A stretch of 64,000 bases of DNA from Paenibacillus phyllosphaerae. Lineage in GTDB: Bacteria > Bacillota > Bacilli > Paenibacillales > Paenibacillaceae. Where the stretch lies: the NCBI RefSeq assembly GCF_014192105.1, contig NZ_JACHXK010000011.1:62001-126000 (forward strand), in the 5' to 3' direction. Below are positions 8,738 to 16,072 of the stretch, piece by piece (position 1 is the first letter of the stretch; each line of letters opens with the position of its first letter). The position numbers and the translations under genes were made by a program. Below the pieces are notes generated by a model, which ran no database searches, had not been told where the DNA came from, and worked only from the letters and a program-made list of their open reading frames with translations.

Positions 8738-8766
8738 ATTATACTTCTAAATCCCGGTGGTGGGAT
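8738..8766 (-). promoter_or_regulatory. Promoter of the two-component operon with an overlapping dyad
   Basis: Minus-strand -10 TATAAT (8743-8738) lies 78 nt before the kinase ATG. No good -35 is visible; its place is taken by the inverted repeat ATCCC-N6-GGGAT (8751-8766). This suggests activator-dependent or autoregulated transcription. Inference from position only. Confidence 0.45.
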
Positions 8767-8780
8767 ATTCTTACAGGAAC

Positions 8781-8837
8781 AAAAAAACTCCCCTCCCAAT
8801 AGCGGCGTATCATTACACCTGTCTATTGTTAGGGGAG
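8781..8837 (-). terminator. Terminator of the glutathione peroxidase gene
   Basis: Minus-strand hairpin with arms starting CTCCCCTAACAATAG and ending CTATTGGGAGGGGAG, followed by seven Ts. Confidence 0.82.
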
Positions 8838-8859
8838 CATGCGCACGGGTCTGTCTGGA

Positions 8860-9354
8860 CTATACGCCGACCGACGATTGATTCAGCAGCTTGACGATTT
8901 CGTCTTCGAATTTCTTCGGCGCCGTCGTCGGGGAGAACCGCTTGACGACTTTGCCTTCGCGGTTGACGAGGAACTTGGTGAAGTTCCACTTGATGCCGGA
9001 GCCGAACAGACCGCCCGTTTCTTTCTTCAAATATTGGAACAACGGATCCGTACTCGGCCCGTTCACGTCTACCTTGCCCATGAGCGGGAACGTCACGCCG
9101 AAGTTGATTTTGCACGCTTGCTCGACCGTATCGTTCGTCTCCGGCTCCTGATCCATGAACTGGTTGCACGGGAAACCGAGGACGGTGAGTCCTTGATCCT
9201 TGTACTTCTCATGCAGGTATTGCAAGCCGTCGAACTGAGGCGCCAGGCCGCACTTGGTCGCCGTATTCACAATGAGCAGCACCTGTCCGCGAAAGTCGGA
9301 GAGCTTCTTGTTCTCGCCCCGGGGCGTTACTACATCAAAATCGTATACGTTCAT
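8860..9354 (-). CDS. Glutathione peroxidase family thiol peroxidase
   Basis: 164 aa, thioredoxin fold. The peroxidatic motif is NTATKCGLAPQ with Cys (residue about 36) in the selenocysteine position. It is followed by GFPCNQFMDQEP (resolving-Cys region near 64) and WNFTKFLVNREGKV near 130, all standard for bacterial Gpx/BsaA. Such Cys enzymes usually take electrons from thioredoxin and reduce organic hydroperoxides. The OhrR-like operator upstream fits that substrate. Monocistronic, with its own terminator. Confidence 0.93.
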   Translation of the reverse strand: MNVYDFDVVTPRGENKKLSDFRGQVLLIVNTATKCGLAPQFDGLQYLHEKYKDQGLTVLGFPCNQFMDQEPETNDTVEQACKINFGVTFPLMGKVDVNGPSTDPLFQYLKKETGGLFGSGIKWNFTKFLVNREGKVVKRFSPTTAPKKFEDEIVKLLNQSSVGV

Positions 9355-9378
9355 TATCCGTCACCTCGTTTAATTGAT

Positions 9379-9408
9379 TACAATTGTATTGTACACAATT
9401 AAATTCGT
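9379..9408 (-). promoter_or_regulatory. Candidate OhrR operator upstream of the peroxidase
   Basis: The plus strand reads TACAATT, then TATTGTA, ACAATTA, AAATT: a tandem AT-rich palindrome closely following the Bacillus subtilis ohrA operator pattern TACAATT-AATTGTA repeated twice. It lies 24-54 nt upstream of the gpx start, overlapping the expected promoter. The binder is inferred; no ohrR gene is in the window. Confidence 0.6.
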
Positions 9409-9563
9409 CTTGAAAACCCCTTTTTTTCAGCATGCCCTCCGTATCTTGTCATGATTCCGCTTTCTTGCTAAGATGGGAGAAGATTTGCCATAAGCGAACC
9501 GCTCGACACGGAAGCAGCGTCCCTGCCACCGATTTGCCGTTCGCGCCAGAAGGAATGGTACGC

Positions 9564-9920
9564 ATGAACAGATTAGAAGCCGAATTCAGCAACCTGGTGA
9601 AGGCCTACCGCAAACGCCATATGGGTAGAGGACCCAGCCGCATCACCACGACCTTCTGCAAGAATTGGGCGATCTGCGAGATGGAGGGCAACCTCTCCCC
9701 GGTGGAGAAGTTCATCGCCTCCGCGGAGGACGGCAAGCAGATGCTGCGCGAAGCCCGCACGCAGTGGGTAAAAGATATTTACCGCAACAACCATCCCGTC
9801 GAGATGGAACAGCTGCTCGGAGCAGCCTTTATCGACCTGTACGTCGATATCGACATCGACAAGGATTTCGGCATGTCCATCTTCGTATTCGACCGACCCC
9901 TGCCCATTACCGAAGCTTAA
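9564..9920 (+). CDS. MpsC / DUF2294 family protein
   Basis: 118 aa, soluble. Typical DUF2294 features: SNLVKAYRKRHMGRGPSRI near the N-terminus, FCKNWAICEMEGNLSPVEK, and a C-terminal LYVDIDIDKDFGMSIFVF. In staphylococci MpsC belongs to the MpsABC bicarbonate/sodium-linked membrane system, but solitary DUF2294 genes like this one have no known role. Start ATG 9564 with AGAAGGAA upstream; an ATG at 9555 would sit on the SD. It is followed by a terminator and then the formate-dehydrogenase-like gene, an interesting neighbourhood for a CO2/bicarbonate-related protein. Confidence 0.8.
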   Translation: MNRLEAEFSNLVKAYRKRHMGRGPSRITTTFCKNWAICEMEGNLSPVEKFIASAEDGKQMLREARTQWVKDIYRNNHPVEMEQLLGAAFIDLYVDIDIDKDFGMSIFVFDRPLPITEA

Positions 9921-9966
9921 TATAGGACAGCATGTCCGCACTCAGCAGCGCACCTGCCAGAGACGA

Positions 9967-10027
9967 ACCGCTACGAGAAGATTTTTCATTTCGATGAAAG
10001 AATCATGCTCTTGTAGCGGTTTTTTTA
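9967..10027 (+). terminator. Intrinsic terminator after mpsC
   Basis: Stem ACCGCTAC...GTAGCGGT with additional internal pairing and a run of seven Ts. Confidence 0.8.
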
Positions 10028-10058
10028 TTCCCATTCGCATGAGAGAGGATGAAGCCCC

Positions 10059-12413
10059 GTGGGCACAACCAAACATTCCGGACGCATCAAGCTGCCGGGC
10101 AAGCCGGACCCGAAGCTGTGGGTGAGCGCCATGCCCTTCGGCCTGGGCCGCATCAAACCGCACCATATCAGAGACACGATGAAAATCATGGCCGATAACC
10201 GCGACAATCTGCCTTACGCGATGCGCATACTCACCCAAGGCGTATGCGACGGTTGCGCGCTCGGCGTATCCGGCCTATACGACCAGACGCTCGAAGGGCC
10301 GCATCTGTGCACGACCCGGCTCAACCTGCTGCGGCTGAACACGATGCCGGCCATCAAGCCGTCCGTGCTGCATGCCGACATCGACGAGCTGCGGCGGATG
10401 GACAGCACCGAGCTGCGCAAGCTCGGACGCCTGCCCTACCCGCTCATTCGCCGCAAGGGCGAGCGGAAGTTCAGCCGCGCCAGCTGGGATGAAGCGCTCG
10501 ATCTGATCGCCGCGAAGATCCGCAACATCGATCCGAAGCAGCTCGCCTTCTATCTCACCGCACGCGGCATTACGAACGAATCATATTACGCGGCGGCCAA
10601 GGTCGCCCGCTTCCTCGGCACGAATAATATCGACAACGCTTCTCGCATCTGCCACTCGCCGTCGAAGACGGCGCTCAAGCGCTCGGTCGGGATCGGCGCG
10701 TCCAGTTGCAACTATAAGGACTGGATCGGCACCGACGTGCTCGTTTTCTGGGGCAGCGTCGCCGCCAACAATCAGCCGGTATCGACCAAATATATGTACG
10801 CGGCCAAACGCAAAGGCACGAAGATCATCGTCATCAATCCGTACCGGGAACCCGCAATGGACGGTTATTGGGTCCCTTCGATCCCGGAATCGGCGCTGTT
10901 CGGCACGAAGATCGCCGACGACTTCTACCAGGTGAACATCGGCGGAGATATCGCCTTCATGCACGGGGTCATGAAGCATTGGTTCGAGATGGAGCGTAAG
11001 CAAGCCGGCTCGGCGATCGACCATGCTTTCGTCCGCGAGCATGTGAACGGCTATGAGTCGCTCAAGGAGCATGTGGAGCAACAAGACTGGGCGCAGCTGG
11101 AGCAATCCTCCGGCCTCACCCGCGCGCGCATGACCGAGTTCGCGGAGCTGCTGACTCGGTCCAAATCCGGCGTGTTCGTCTGGAGCATGGGGCTGACGCA
11201 GCACCGGTTCGGCACGGATAATATTTCGCAGGTCGCTAACCTCGCGCTGCTGCGCGGTTTCCTTGGCCGCGAGCACTGCGGCCTGATGCCGATCCGCGGA
11301 CACAGCGGCGTGCAAGGGTCGGGAGAGATGGGCGCCGATCCGTTCTCGCTGCCGGGCGGCGAGTTCAAGGGCGAGGACATTCCGCGCATCGAGCAAGTCT
11401 GGGGCTTCGAGCTGCCGCGCTGGCAGGGCGATATCGTCGGCGTCTCGCTTGAGAACGCGATGCTGCCGGACAATCATGAGCGGAAGCTGAAGCTGTTCTA
11501 CACGTCCGGCGGCAACTTCATCGAGACGATGCCGGATCCGGATTTCGTCCGCGCCTGCCTGGAATCCGTCGATATCCGCGTGCATCAGGATATTGTGCTG
11601 AACACCTCCACGCTTGCCGATGCACGCGAGGCGGTCCTCGTCCTCCCGGCCATGACGAGATACGAGCAGCCGGGCGGAGGCACGTCGACGTCAACGGAGC
11701 GGATGGTTTATTTCTCGCCTGAGATTGATGGTCCGCGAATGCCCGAAGCACGCACGGAATGGTCGATCTATATGGATCTGGCCGCGCGCGTGAAGCCGGA
11801 TCAGGCGGGAATCGTCCAGTTCAAGGACGCCGCTGCCATTCGCGCGGAGATTGCCCGAGCTGCGCCGAACTACGACGGCATTCAGCACTTAAGCAAGCGC
11901 GGGGACGTGTTCCAATGGGGGAATGCGTGGCTGTGCGAGGACGGGATCTGCCCGACGCCGGATGGACGCGGCAACCTGATCGCCGTCGAGCTGCCGGAGC
12001 TGCGTAAGCCGGAGGGGCACTTCTATGCCACTACGCGCCGCGGCAAACAGTTCAACTCGATGATCTACAGCGACACCGATCCGTTCAATGCGGCCCACCG
12101 CGAAGACGTGATCGTCAGCCCCGCGGATGCGAAATCGCTCGGCATCGCCAGCGGCGACGCCGTCGTCGTCTACAACCGGCAAGGCGTATTCCACGGCCGC
12201 GCCAAGCTCGGCGATGTAGCCCCGGGCAATCTGGAGCTATTCTGGCCGGAAGGCAACGTCCTCTTAGCCAAAGGCGTCTACGAGCCGATGGCCGGCATCC
12301 CCGAGTACAATATCGCGGTCGTGCTGGAGAAAGCGGAGACGTATCATGCGTTCAAGGATACCCGTTACGTGGAGCGAAGAATCGATGAGCTCGAGACCGA
12401 AGTGCTTGGTTAA
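10059..12413 (+). CDS. FdhF/YdeP family molybdopterin oxidoreductase (formate-dehydrogenase-like)
   Basis: 784 aa, the usual length for the YdeP subgroup. N-terminal iron-sulfur region GVCDGCALG and GPHLCTTRL (residues 65-90), then the molybdopterin domain with the probable Mo-ligand Cys in NASRICHSPSKT (about 205). A C-terminal Molydop_binding barrel includes TRRGKQFNSM and EGNVLLAKG. YdeP-type proteins resemble formate dehydrogenases and are tied to acid or redox stress; formate has not been shown for all. No electron-transfer subunit is adjacent. GTG start with GAGAGAGGA upstream. fdhD follows directly, as expected for an enzyme needing sulfurated Mo cofactor. Confidence 0.9.
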   Translation: MGTTKHSGRIKLPGKPDPKLWVSAMPFGLGRIKPHHIRDTMKIMADNRDNLPYAMRILTQGVCDGCALGVSGLYDQTLEGPHLCTTRLNLLRLNTMPAIKPSVLHADIDELRRMDSTELRKLGRLPYPLIRRKGERKFSRASWDEALDLIAAKIRNIDPKQLAFYLTARGITNESYYAAAKVARFLGTNNIDNASRICHSPSKTALKRSVGIGASSCNYKDWIGTDVLVFWGSVAANNQPVSTKYMYAAKRKGTKIIVINPYREPAMDGYWVPSIPESALFGTKIADDFYQVNIGGDIAFMHGVMKHWFEMERKQAGSAIDHAFVREHVNGYESLKEHVEQQDWAQLEQSSGLTRARMTEFAELLTRSKSGVFVWSMGLTQHRFGTDNISQVANLALLRGFLGREHCGLMPIRGHSGVQGSGEMGADPFSLPGGEFKGEDIPRIEQVWGFELPRWQGDIVGVSLENAMLPDNHERKLKLFYTSGGNFIETMPDPDFVRACLESVDIRVHQDIVLNTSTLADAREAVLVLPAMTRYEQPGGGTSTSTERMVYFSPEIDGPRMPEARTEWSIYMDLAARVKPDQAGIVQFKDAAAIRAEIARAAPNYDGIQHLSKRGDVFQWGNAWLCEDGICPTPDGRGNLIAVELPELRKPEGHFYATTRRGKQFNSMIYSDTDPFNAAHREDVIVSPADAKSLGIASGDAVVVYNRQGVFHGRAKLGDVAPGNLELFWPEGNVLLAKGVYEPMAGIPEYNIAVVLEKAETYHAFKDTRYVERRIDELETEVLG

Positions 12414-12469
12414 CGATGCAACCCGGGTGCTTGGCGCTCGAGAGTACATGCAGAAAGGACGACCGCGCC

Positions 12470-13279
12470 ATGACGTTATCGTCAACGACCAGCTGGCGAA
12501 TGTATAAGTTCCAGGCCGACGCGGGCGGGCTGATCACGCAAGAGGATGAGGTGGCGGCCGAGGTGGCGCTCACCTTCCACGTGAACGGCACCGAGTTCGC
12601 CACGATCGTCTGTTCGCCGAGCGACCTCAGCGAGATGGCGATCGGCTTCCTCGCCTCCGAAGGCGCGATCCGTAGCGCCGACGATGTGCAGTCCCTCACG
12701 ATCGACGAGGACCGCGGGTTCATCTACGCCGAGCTCCGCCATGCGCTTGCCGCATCGACGGTCGCCGACACCTCCAAGCGGGTCATCGGCTCCTGCTGCG
12801 GGAAGAGCCGCCAGTTCTACCTGGCGAGCGACGTGAAGACGGCCCGCACCTCGACCTCGAAGGTGCGGCTGTCTCCGTTGCAGTGCCTCTCGCTGATGCG
12901 TGAGCTGCAGAATGCCTCCGACACCTTCCAGGCCACCGGCGGCTTGCACAATGCGGCGCTCGGCACGGCGGATTCGCTGCTCGCCTTCCGCAGCGACATC
13001 GGCCGCCACAATGCGCTCGATAAGCTGCTCGGCTACAGCCTGATCGGCAAGCTGCGCACGCGCGATCTCGTCATCGTCTTCAGCGGCCGCCTCTCTTCGG
13101 AGGTCGTCCTGAAGGCGGCGAAGATCGGCGTCGGCGTCATCTTGTCCAAGTCGGCGCCGACCGACCTGGCGCTGAAGCTCGCCGACGATCTCGGCATTAC
13201 GTGCGCCGGGTTCATCCGCGGCGATACGATGAACGTGTATACGCATCCGGAGCGGATTGCGGCGGAAGCCGCGCAATAA
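12470..13279 (+). CDS. fdhD: FdhD sulfurtransferase for formate-dehydrogenase-type molybdoenzymes
   Basis: 269 aa. FdhD carries sulfur from a cysteine desulfurase to the Mo-bis-PGD cofactor. The catalytic loop is GSCCGKS (about residue 105); family motifs include ATGGLHNAAL, SDIGRHNALDKLLG and FSGRLSSEVVLKA, then SAPTDLALKLA. Start ATG 12470 (SD AGAAAGGA); an in-frame ATG at 12416 is 3 nt after the fdhF stop but has no better SD. It is co-transcribed with the upstream molybdoenzyme, its likely client. A strong terminator follows. Confidence 0.95.
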   Translation: MTLSSTTSWRMYKFQADAGGLITQEDEVAAEVALTFHVNGTEFATIVCSPSDLSEMAIGFLASEGAIRSADDVQSLTIDEDRGFIYAELRHALAASTVADTSKRVIGSCCGKSRQFYLASDVKTARTSTSKVRLSPLQCLSLMRELQNASDTFQATGGLHNAALGTADSLLAFRSDIGRHNALDKLLGYSLIGKLRTRDLVIVFSGRLSSEVVLKAAKIGVGVILSKSAPTDLALKLADDLGITCAGFIRGDTMNVYTHPERIAAEAAQ

Positions 13280-13311
13280 CGCTTTCGGCGTGTAGGCTGC
13301 TAGTGAAACAA

Positions 13312-13350
13312 GAACGCCCTAGCATCGGGTTGCCGATGCTAGGGCGTTTT
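13312..13350 (+). terminator. Intrinsic terminator of the fdhF-fdhD unit
   Basis: Perfect 16-bp stem (13312-13327 with 13332-13347), GTTG loop, T-run after it. Confidence 0.9.
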
Positions 13351-13432
13351 TCTTCACTTTCGTAACAGCCTTAACTTTGAATAGAGACTCTCTAGCTGAT
13401 TAATTCCAGGTACCTCCGATTTACGGAACGAG

Positions 13433-14569
13433 CTAAAGCAGCCCCTTCTCCTTCAGCATGCGGATCTTCTTAGACGGCACACTGTGCTCCAGATCGCCAT
13501 TCACAACCATCAACGCTTCCTCGTCGATAAAAATAACGAATGTATCCGTTGCCGGGATTCGATCTGTCCAATCACGCATGTTTAGTTCCATGGCTACGCC
13601 GTGCCATAGTGCCAGGCACTCCCACCACATATCTCCTCGTTCCAGTTCAACTTCTCGTTTGGCCGGAACGCCGGAATGATACTTCCAATACTGTAACAGC
13701 AGCGAGAAACGTTCCTCCAGCGCAGGGTTCTCCAGCGCCTCGGTATAATCCGGATGCTCAGCCGCAGACCAGATTAACCCAAGTTCATCGCCATCAGCAA
13801 GCTGCTGCTCCCTAATCCGTTGAACTCCGCCGTAGAAGATGGGATTCAAGATGCCGAAAGCTTCACCATGGATCCAAATCCCGACGAAACAAAGCTCGTC
13901 CTCCGTAACTACGTCTCCGAACCGAAGGATCGTTCGCTCCGTTTCTTGCACCAGGCCTTCGAACACTTCTTGCCTAAGGGCGGCCGCTTCATCTATCGTC
14001 AAAGCCTGATACATCACTTTACCATCCTGCTTAATCGATTGCAGTCGGCCATCCGCGTTGTAGGCGAAATCGTATTCGTACGCCCTTGTTCCTTGTCTAT
14101 GCGGCCACTGCTCGAATCTGGAGGCATGAACTAAACGGGATTCCCGGTGGATGTATTCTTCTTTAAAATAACACTCCGGTTCCTTAAACTCGAGGAAACG
14201 GCTGGGCATACCTTGTTCGTATACGAGTTCTTCGATGGCATAAACGCCTCTATCGTTATACCGCCGATTGATCAGCTTTGAGCCGTCTCGCTCGATCCCC
14301 TCTTCTTCGTTGCCTCTTCTCACGTAACGAAGATGGCCGTTCTGATCAAACCCGTACGCATAACTCCAAGGGCTCGTGGAAGCAGTGGATTCGTCAATGC
14401 GCTGACCTCTTGCCCTTAGATTTTGCTCAAAATACATAGGGGCGACGCGATAAAACTCATTATCGTAATAATCCCATCGAACGACCGATTGTCTGGCTTC
14501 ACTTAGATATTGCTCCCGATTCGCCAGCGCGTCTTCGACCAACTTGGAATAGATGTCCGTTTCGATCAT
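13433..14569 (-). CDS. Protein of unknown function
   Basis: 378 aa, acidic, no signal peptide or membrane segment. I do not recognise a family. One YD/RHS-like stretch is visible (DFAYNADGRLQSIKQDGK, about residue 170) and an earlier similar one (AYGFDQNGHLRYVRRG, about 75), with high Trp/Tyr content. This suggests a beta-rich protein distantly like RHS-repeat or immunity-type proteins, but only two such units exist. No conserved catalytic pattern is evident. It is isolated, convergent with fdhD. Confidence 0.7.
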   Translation of the reverse strand: MIETDIYSKLVEDALANREQYLSEARQSVVRWDYYDNEFYRVAPMYFEQNLRARGQRIDESTASTSPWSYAYGFDQNGHLRYVRRGNEEEGIERDGSKLINRRYNDRGVYAIEELVYEQGMPSRFLEFKEPECYFKEEYIHRESRLVHASRFEQWPHRQGTRAYEYDFAYNADGRLQSIKQDGKVMYQALTIDEAAALRQEVFEGLVQETERTILRFGDVVTEDELCFVGIWIHGEAFGILNPIFYGGVQRIREQQLADGDELGLIWSAAEHPDYTEALENPALEERFSLLLQYWKYHSGVPAKREVELERGDMWWECLALWHGVAMELNMRDWTDRIPATDTFVIFIDEEALMVVNGDLEHSVPSKKIRMLKEKGLL

Positions 14570-14732
14570 CTGTCTGTCCTCCTCTAGTTATTGCCTCCAT
14601 TGCGGACGCATGTTGCTATGACATGCAATGACCGACCGTTAAGATAGTCTTCGTCTGAGATAGCCACACAGGGAGCTTCTCCTAGGGAATGGGATTGCCG
14701 TTCATCGCATATCAGAGCCTATATTCAGAAAC

Positions 14733-14766
14733 AAAAAAGACGAGTCCGTCCAACGACTACCCGTCT
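14733..14766 (-). terminator. Minus-strand intrinsic terminator in a gene-poor stretch
   Basis: Stem AGACGGGT / ACTCGTCT with one G-U pair, followed on the minus strand by TTTTTTG. It may end the DIP1984 transcript or serve the small ORF just upstream. Confidence 0.6.
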
Positions 14767-14780
14767 CTACGCTGCCAGCC

Positions 14781-14924
14781 TCAAGTCCCCGAACCCGCCC
14801 TCGCCAGCCCCATACACCAGCATATGGTCATAACAATAAACAAGCTGAACTCTACTTGCATGCTCCGCGCAATCTTGTAACCGTACTGGGCAATACCGTA
14901 ATAGGTTAGATGGTGGCCCTGCAT
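14781..14924 (-). CDS. Possible small single-span membrane peptide (47 aa)
   Basis: An ATG-started minus-strand frame with a C-terminal hydrophobic segment (FSLFIVMTICWCMGLA) and end ARAGSGT. It is followed 14 nt later by an intrinsic terminator. There is no convincing SD before the first ATG; an internal ATG at residue 22 has GGAG too close. The remaining parts of 14570-14995 (about 425 nt between flanking genes) show nothing else recognisable. Could be a real small protein or chance. Confidence 0.3.
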   Translation of the reverse strand: MQGHHLTYYGIAQYGYKIARSMQVEFSLFIVMTICWCMGLARAGSGT

Positions 14925-14995
14925 CTATTCGGAGGTCCAACTTTCCCTGTTGGCGGGTTATGCTCGCTTGTATGGGGGGCTGACTACCAACTTGA

Positions 14996-15457
14996 TTAGT
15001 CCTCCAGCAGCTCCGTGCTCCAGTTCTTTTCTTGAATCTTGAAGTCTAGCTCGCGGTATCGCTTCGAGAGGGCATCTACCTGTTTTTGCAGCTCCGCGAT
15101 ATCGACCGTAGTGTAAAATTTGACCTCCTGCCGGCTGTATCGATCATGCTTGATCGACGCCTCTTCCAGCAGTCCGCTCATGAAATTCCGCTCCTGCATG
15201 AGGCGATCCCGCTCGGCCAGCACATCCGCCAAGCTAAGGTCGGCATCGAACGCGCTAAGCGCATTCGTCTTATTGATTCGCTTTACCCAACTGGTCTGCT
15301 CATCGAGCGTCCGGTTCAGCTCTTCCAACAGCTCGGTCGGCGATTCGGAGGGCTGATCGCCTTCCTGCACCTTGATGACACGGCCCAGCCTCGCCTTCAG
15401 CTGAGCCACCTTCCGCTGGCAGTCCGCCCGCAGCACAAGCGCTTCCGCTAGTCGCAT
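14996..15457 (-). CDS. DIP1984 family protein
   Basis: 153 aa, strongly alpha-helical and charged, predicted coiled coil. The family pattern is plain: LAEALVLRADCQRKVAQLKARL at the start, then LLEELNRTL, LVKRINKTN-like WVKRINKTNAL, LADVLAERD and the C-terminal YRELDFKIQEKNWSTELLE. DIP1984 proteins (once named septicolysin-like) have no established role. Monocistronic; ATG preceded by GGGGGA. Confidence 0.85.
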   Translation of the reverse strand: MRLAEALVLRADCQRKVAQLKARLGRVIKVQEGDQPSESPTELLEELNRTLDEQTSWVKRINKTNALSAFDADLSLADVLAERDRLMQERNFMSGLLEEASIKHDRYSRQEVKFYTTVDIAELQKQVDALSKRYRELDFKIQEKNWSTELLED

Positions 15458-15627
15458 TCGATCTCCCCCTATCTACGTCGCTATAAATCTACTTCTACCA
15501 ATATACCCATATGTTGGCACATTTCCAAGCCATATTAATAAACACAAAAGGAATAGAAACGGAGAGCGACCTCTCAAAGGTAGAGCAAACCTCCAGTGGT
15601 AATATATACCACAAACTTAGCTTTTTT

Positions 15628-15636
15628 TGGTATAAT
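15628..15636 (+). promoter_or_regulatory. Extended -10 promoter of the holin-like toxin
   Basis: TGGTATAAT, an extended -10 (TGn plus perfect TATAAT), with an AT-rich region upstream and no strong -35. Transcription would begin near 15643, about 65 nt before the toxin start. Confidence 0.6.
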
Positions 15637-15707
15637 TGGGCAGTTGGGTTGTCTGGAAGATTTGAAGGGCGGTTTCCTTGGCCGAGACTCCGAAAGGAGG
15701 TGGCCGC

Positions 15708-15821
15708 GTGGAGGTTAAGGACGTACTTACGTTAATGGTGGACTTTGGCTCGCTGATTCTAGGCATCGCTACTTTCGCCGTAACGTTGTTCGTCGCACTA
15801 AACCAAAACAAAAGGAAATAG
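15708..15821 (+). CDS. Putative holin-like toxin (type I toxin-antitoxin peptide, 37 aa)
   Basis: GTG start with an excellent SD (AAAGGAGG, 7-nt spacing). The peptide begins MEVKDVLTLMVDFGSLILG, has one membrane helix and ends in the basic tail NQNKRK. This matches the family annotated as putative holin-like toxin and resembles TxpA/BsrG-type membrane peptides. It sits between an extended -10 promoter and a hairpin whose opposite strand terminates an antisense RNA. In known systems the peptide damages the membrane unless its mRNA is silenced. Toxicity here is inference. Confidence 0.78.
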   Translation: MEVKDVLTLMVDFGSLILGIATFAVTLFVALNQNKRK

Positions 15822-15953
15822 ACCGTACCTTCCCCGACTAAGGATTGGCGGTCTATTCGTTGTCGCTAAACCATGAGCTCGGCCTACCCGCTCTTAAAGC
15901 GGACCAGCTTCCTAACATGGGGTCTTGGTGTTCCAGCACCAAGGCCTTTATCT
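15805..15953 (-). ncRNA. Candidate antisense RNA antitoxin, convergent with the toxin mRNA
   Basis: A minus-strand promoter (TTGATA, 18 nt, TAAGAT) would start transcription near 15953. The hairpin AATAGACCG...CGGTCTATT followed by TTCCTTTTGTTTT ends it near 15805. The RNA of about 150 nt would be complementary to the toxin mRNA's 3' end, the arrangement of RatA/TxpA and SR4/BsrG. Confidence 0.6.
15817..15857 (-). terminator. Terminator of the antisense RNA
   Basis: 9-bp outer stem AATAGACCG / CGGTCTATT enclosing the toxin stop region; the U-rich tail is on the minus strand only. Confidence 0.7.
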
Positions 15954-15956
15954 ATT
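15921..15956 (+). terminator. Probable terminator of the toxin mRNA
   Basis: Stem CTTGGTG / CACCAAG with flanking GG...CC pairing, followed by TTTATCTATTCT on the plus strand. The toxin mRNA would thus overlap most of the antisense RNA. Confidence 0.5.
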
Positions 15957-15959
15957 CTA

Positions 15960-15989
15960 ATCTTATCATACCCATATTATTCCTATCAA
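15960..15989 (-). promoter_or_regulatory. Promoter of the antisense RNA
   Basis: Minus strand TTGATA (15989-15984), 18-nt spacer, TAAGAT (15965-15960). Confidence 0.55.
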
Positions 15990-16072
15990 GAACCGCATGG
16001 GTTATGACTTTACAACTACAAGCCTGATATAGATCATTTCGGTCTAAAAGCCATACATTGTCTTCCTTTCGC

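Noticed and set aside
14689-14880. 63-codon plus-strand frame MGLPFIAYQSL...
   Set aside because: No SD, no hydrophobic or family pattern, crosses the minus-strand terminator.
15617-15811. 64-codon minus-strand frame over the toxin gene
   Set aside because: Opposite the SD-led toxin peptide; no own SD. The strand is better explained by the antisense RNA.
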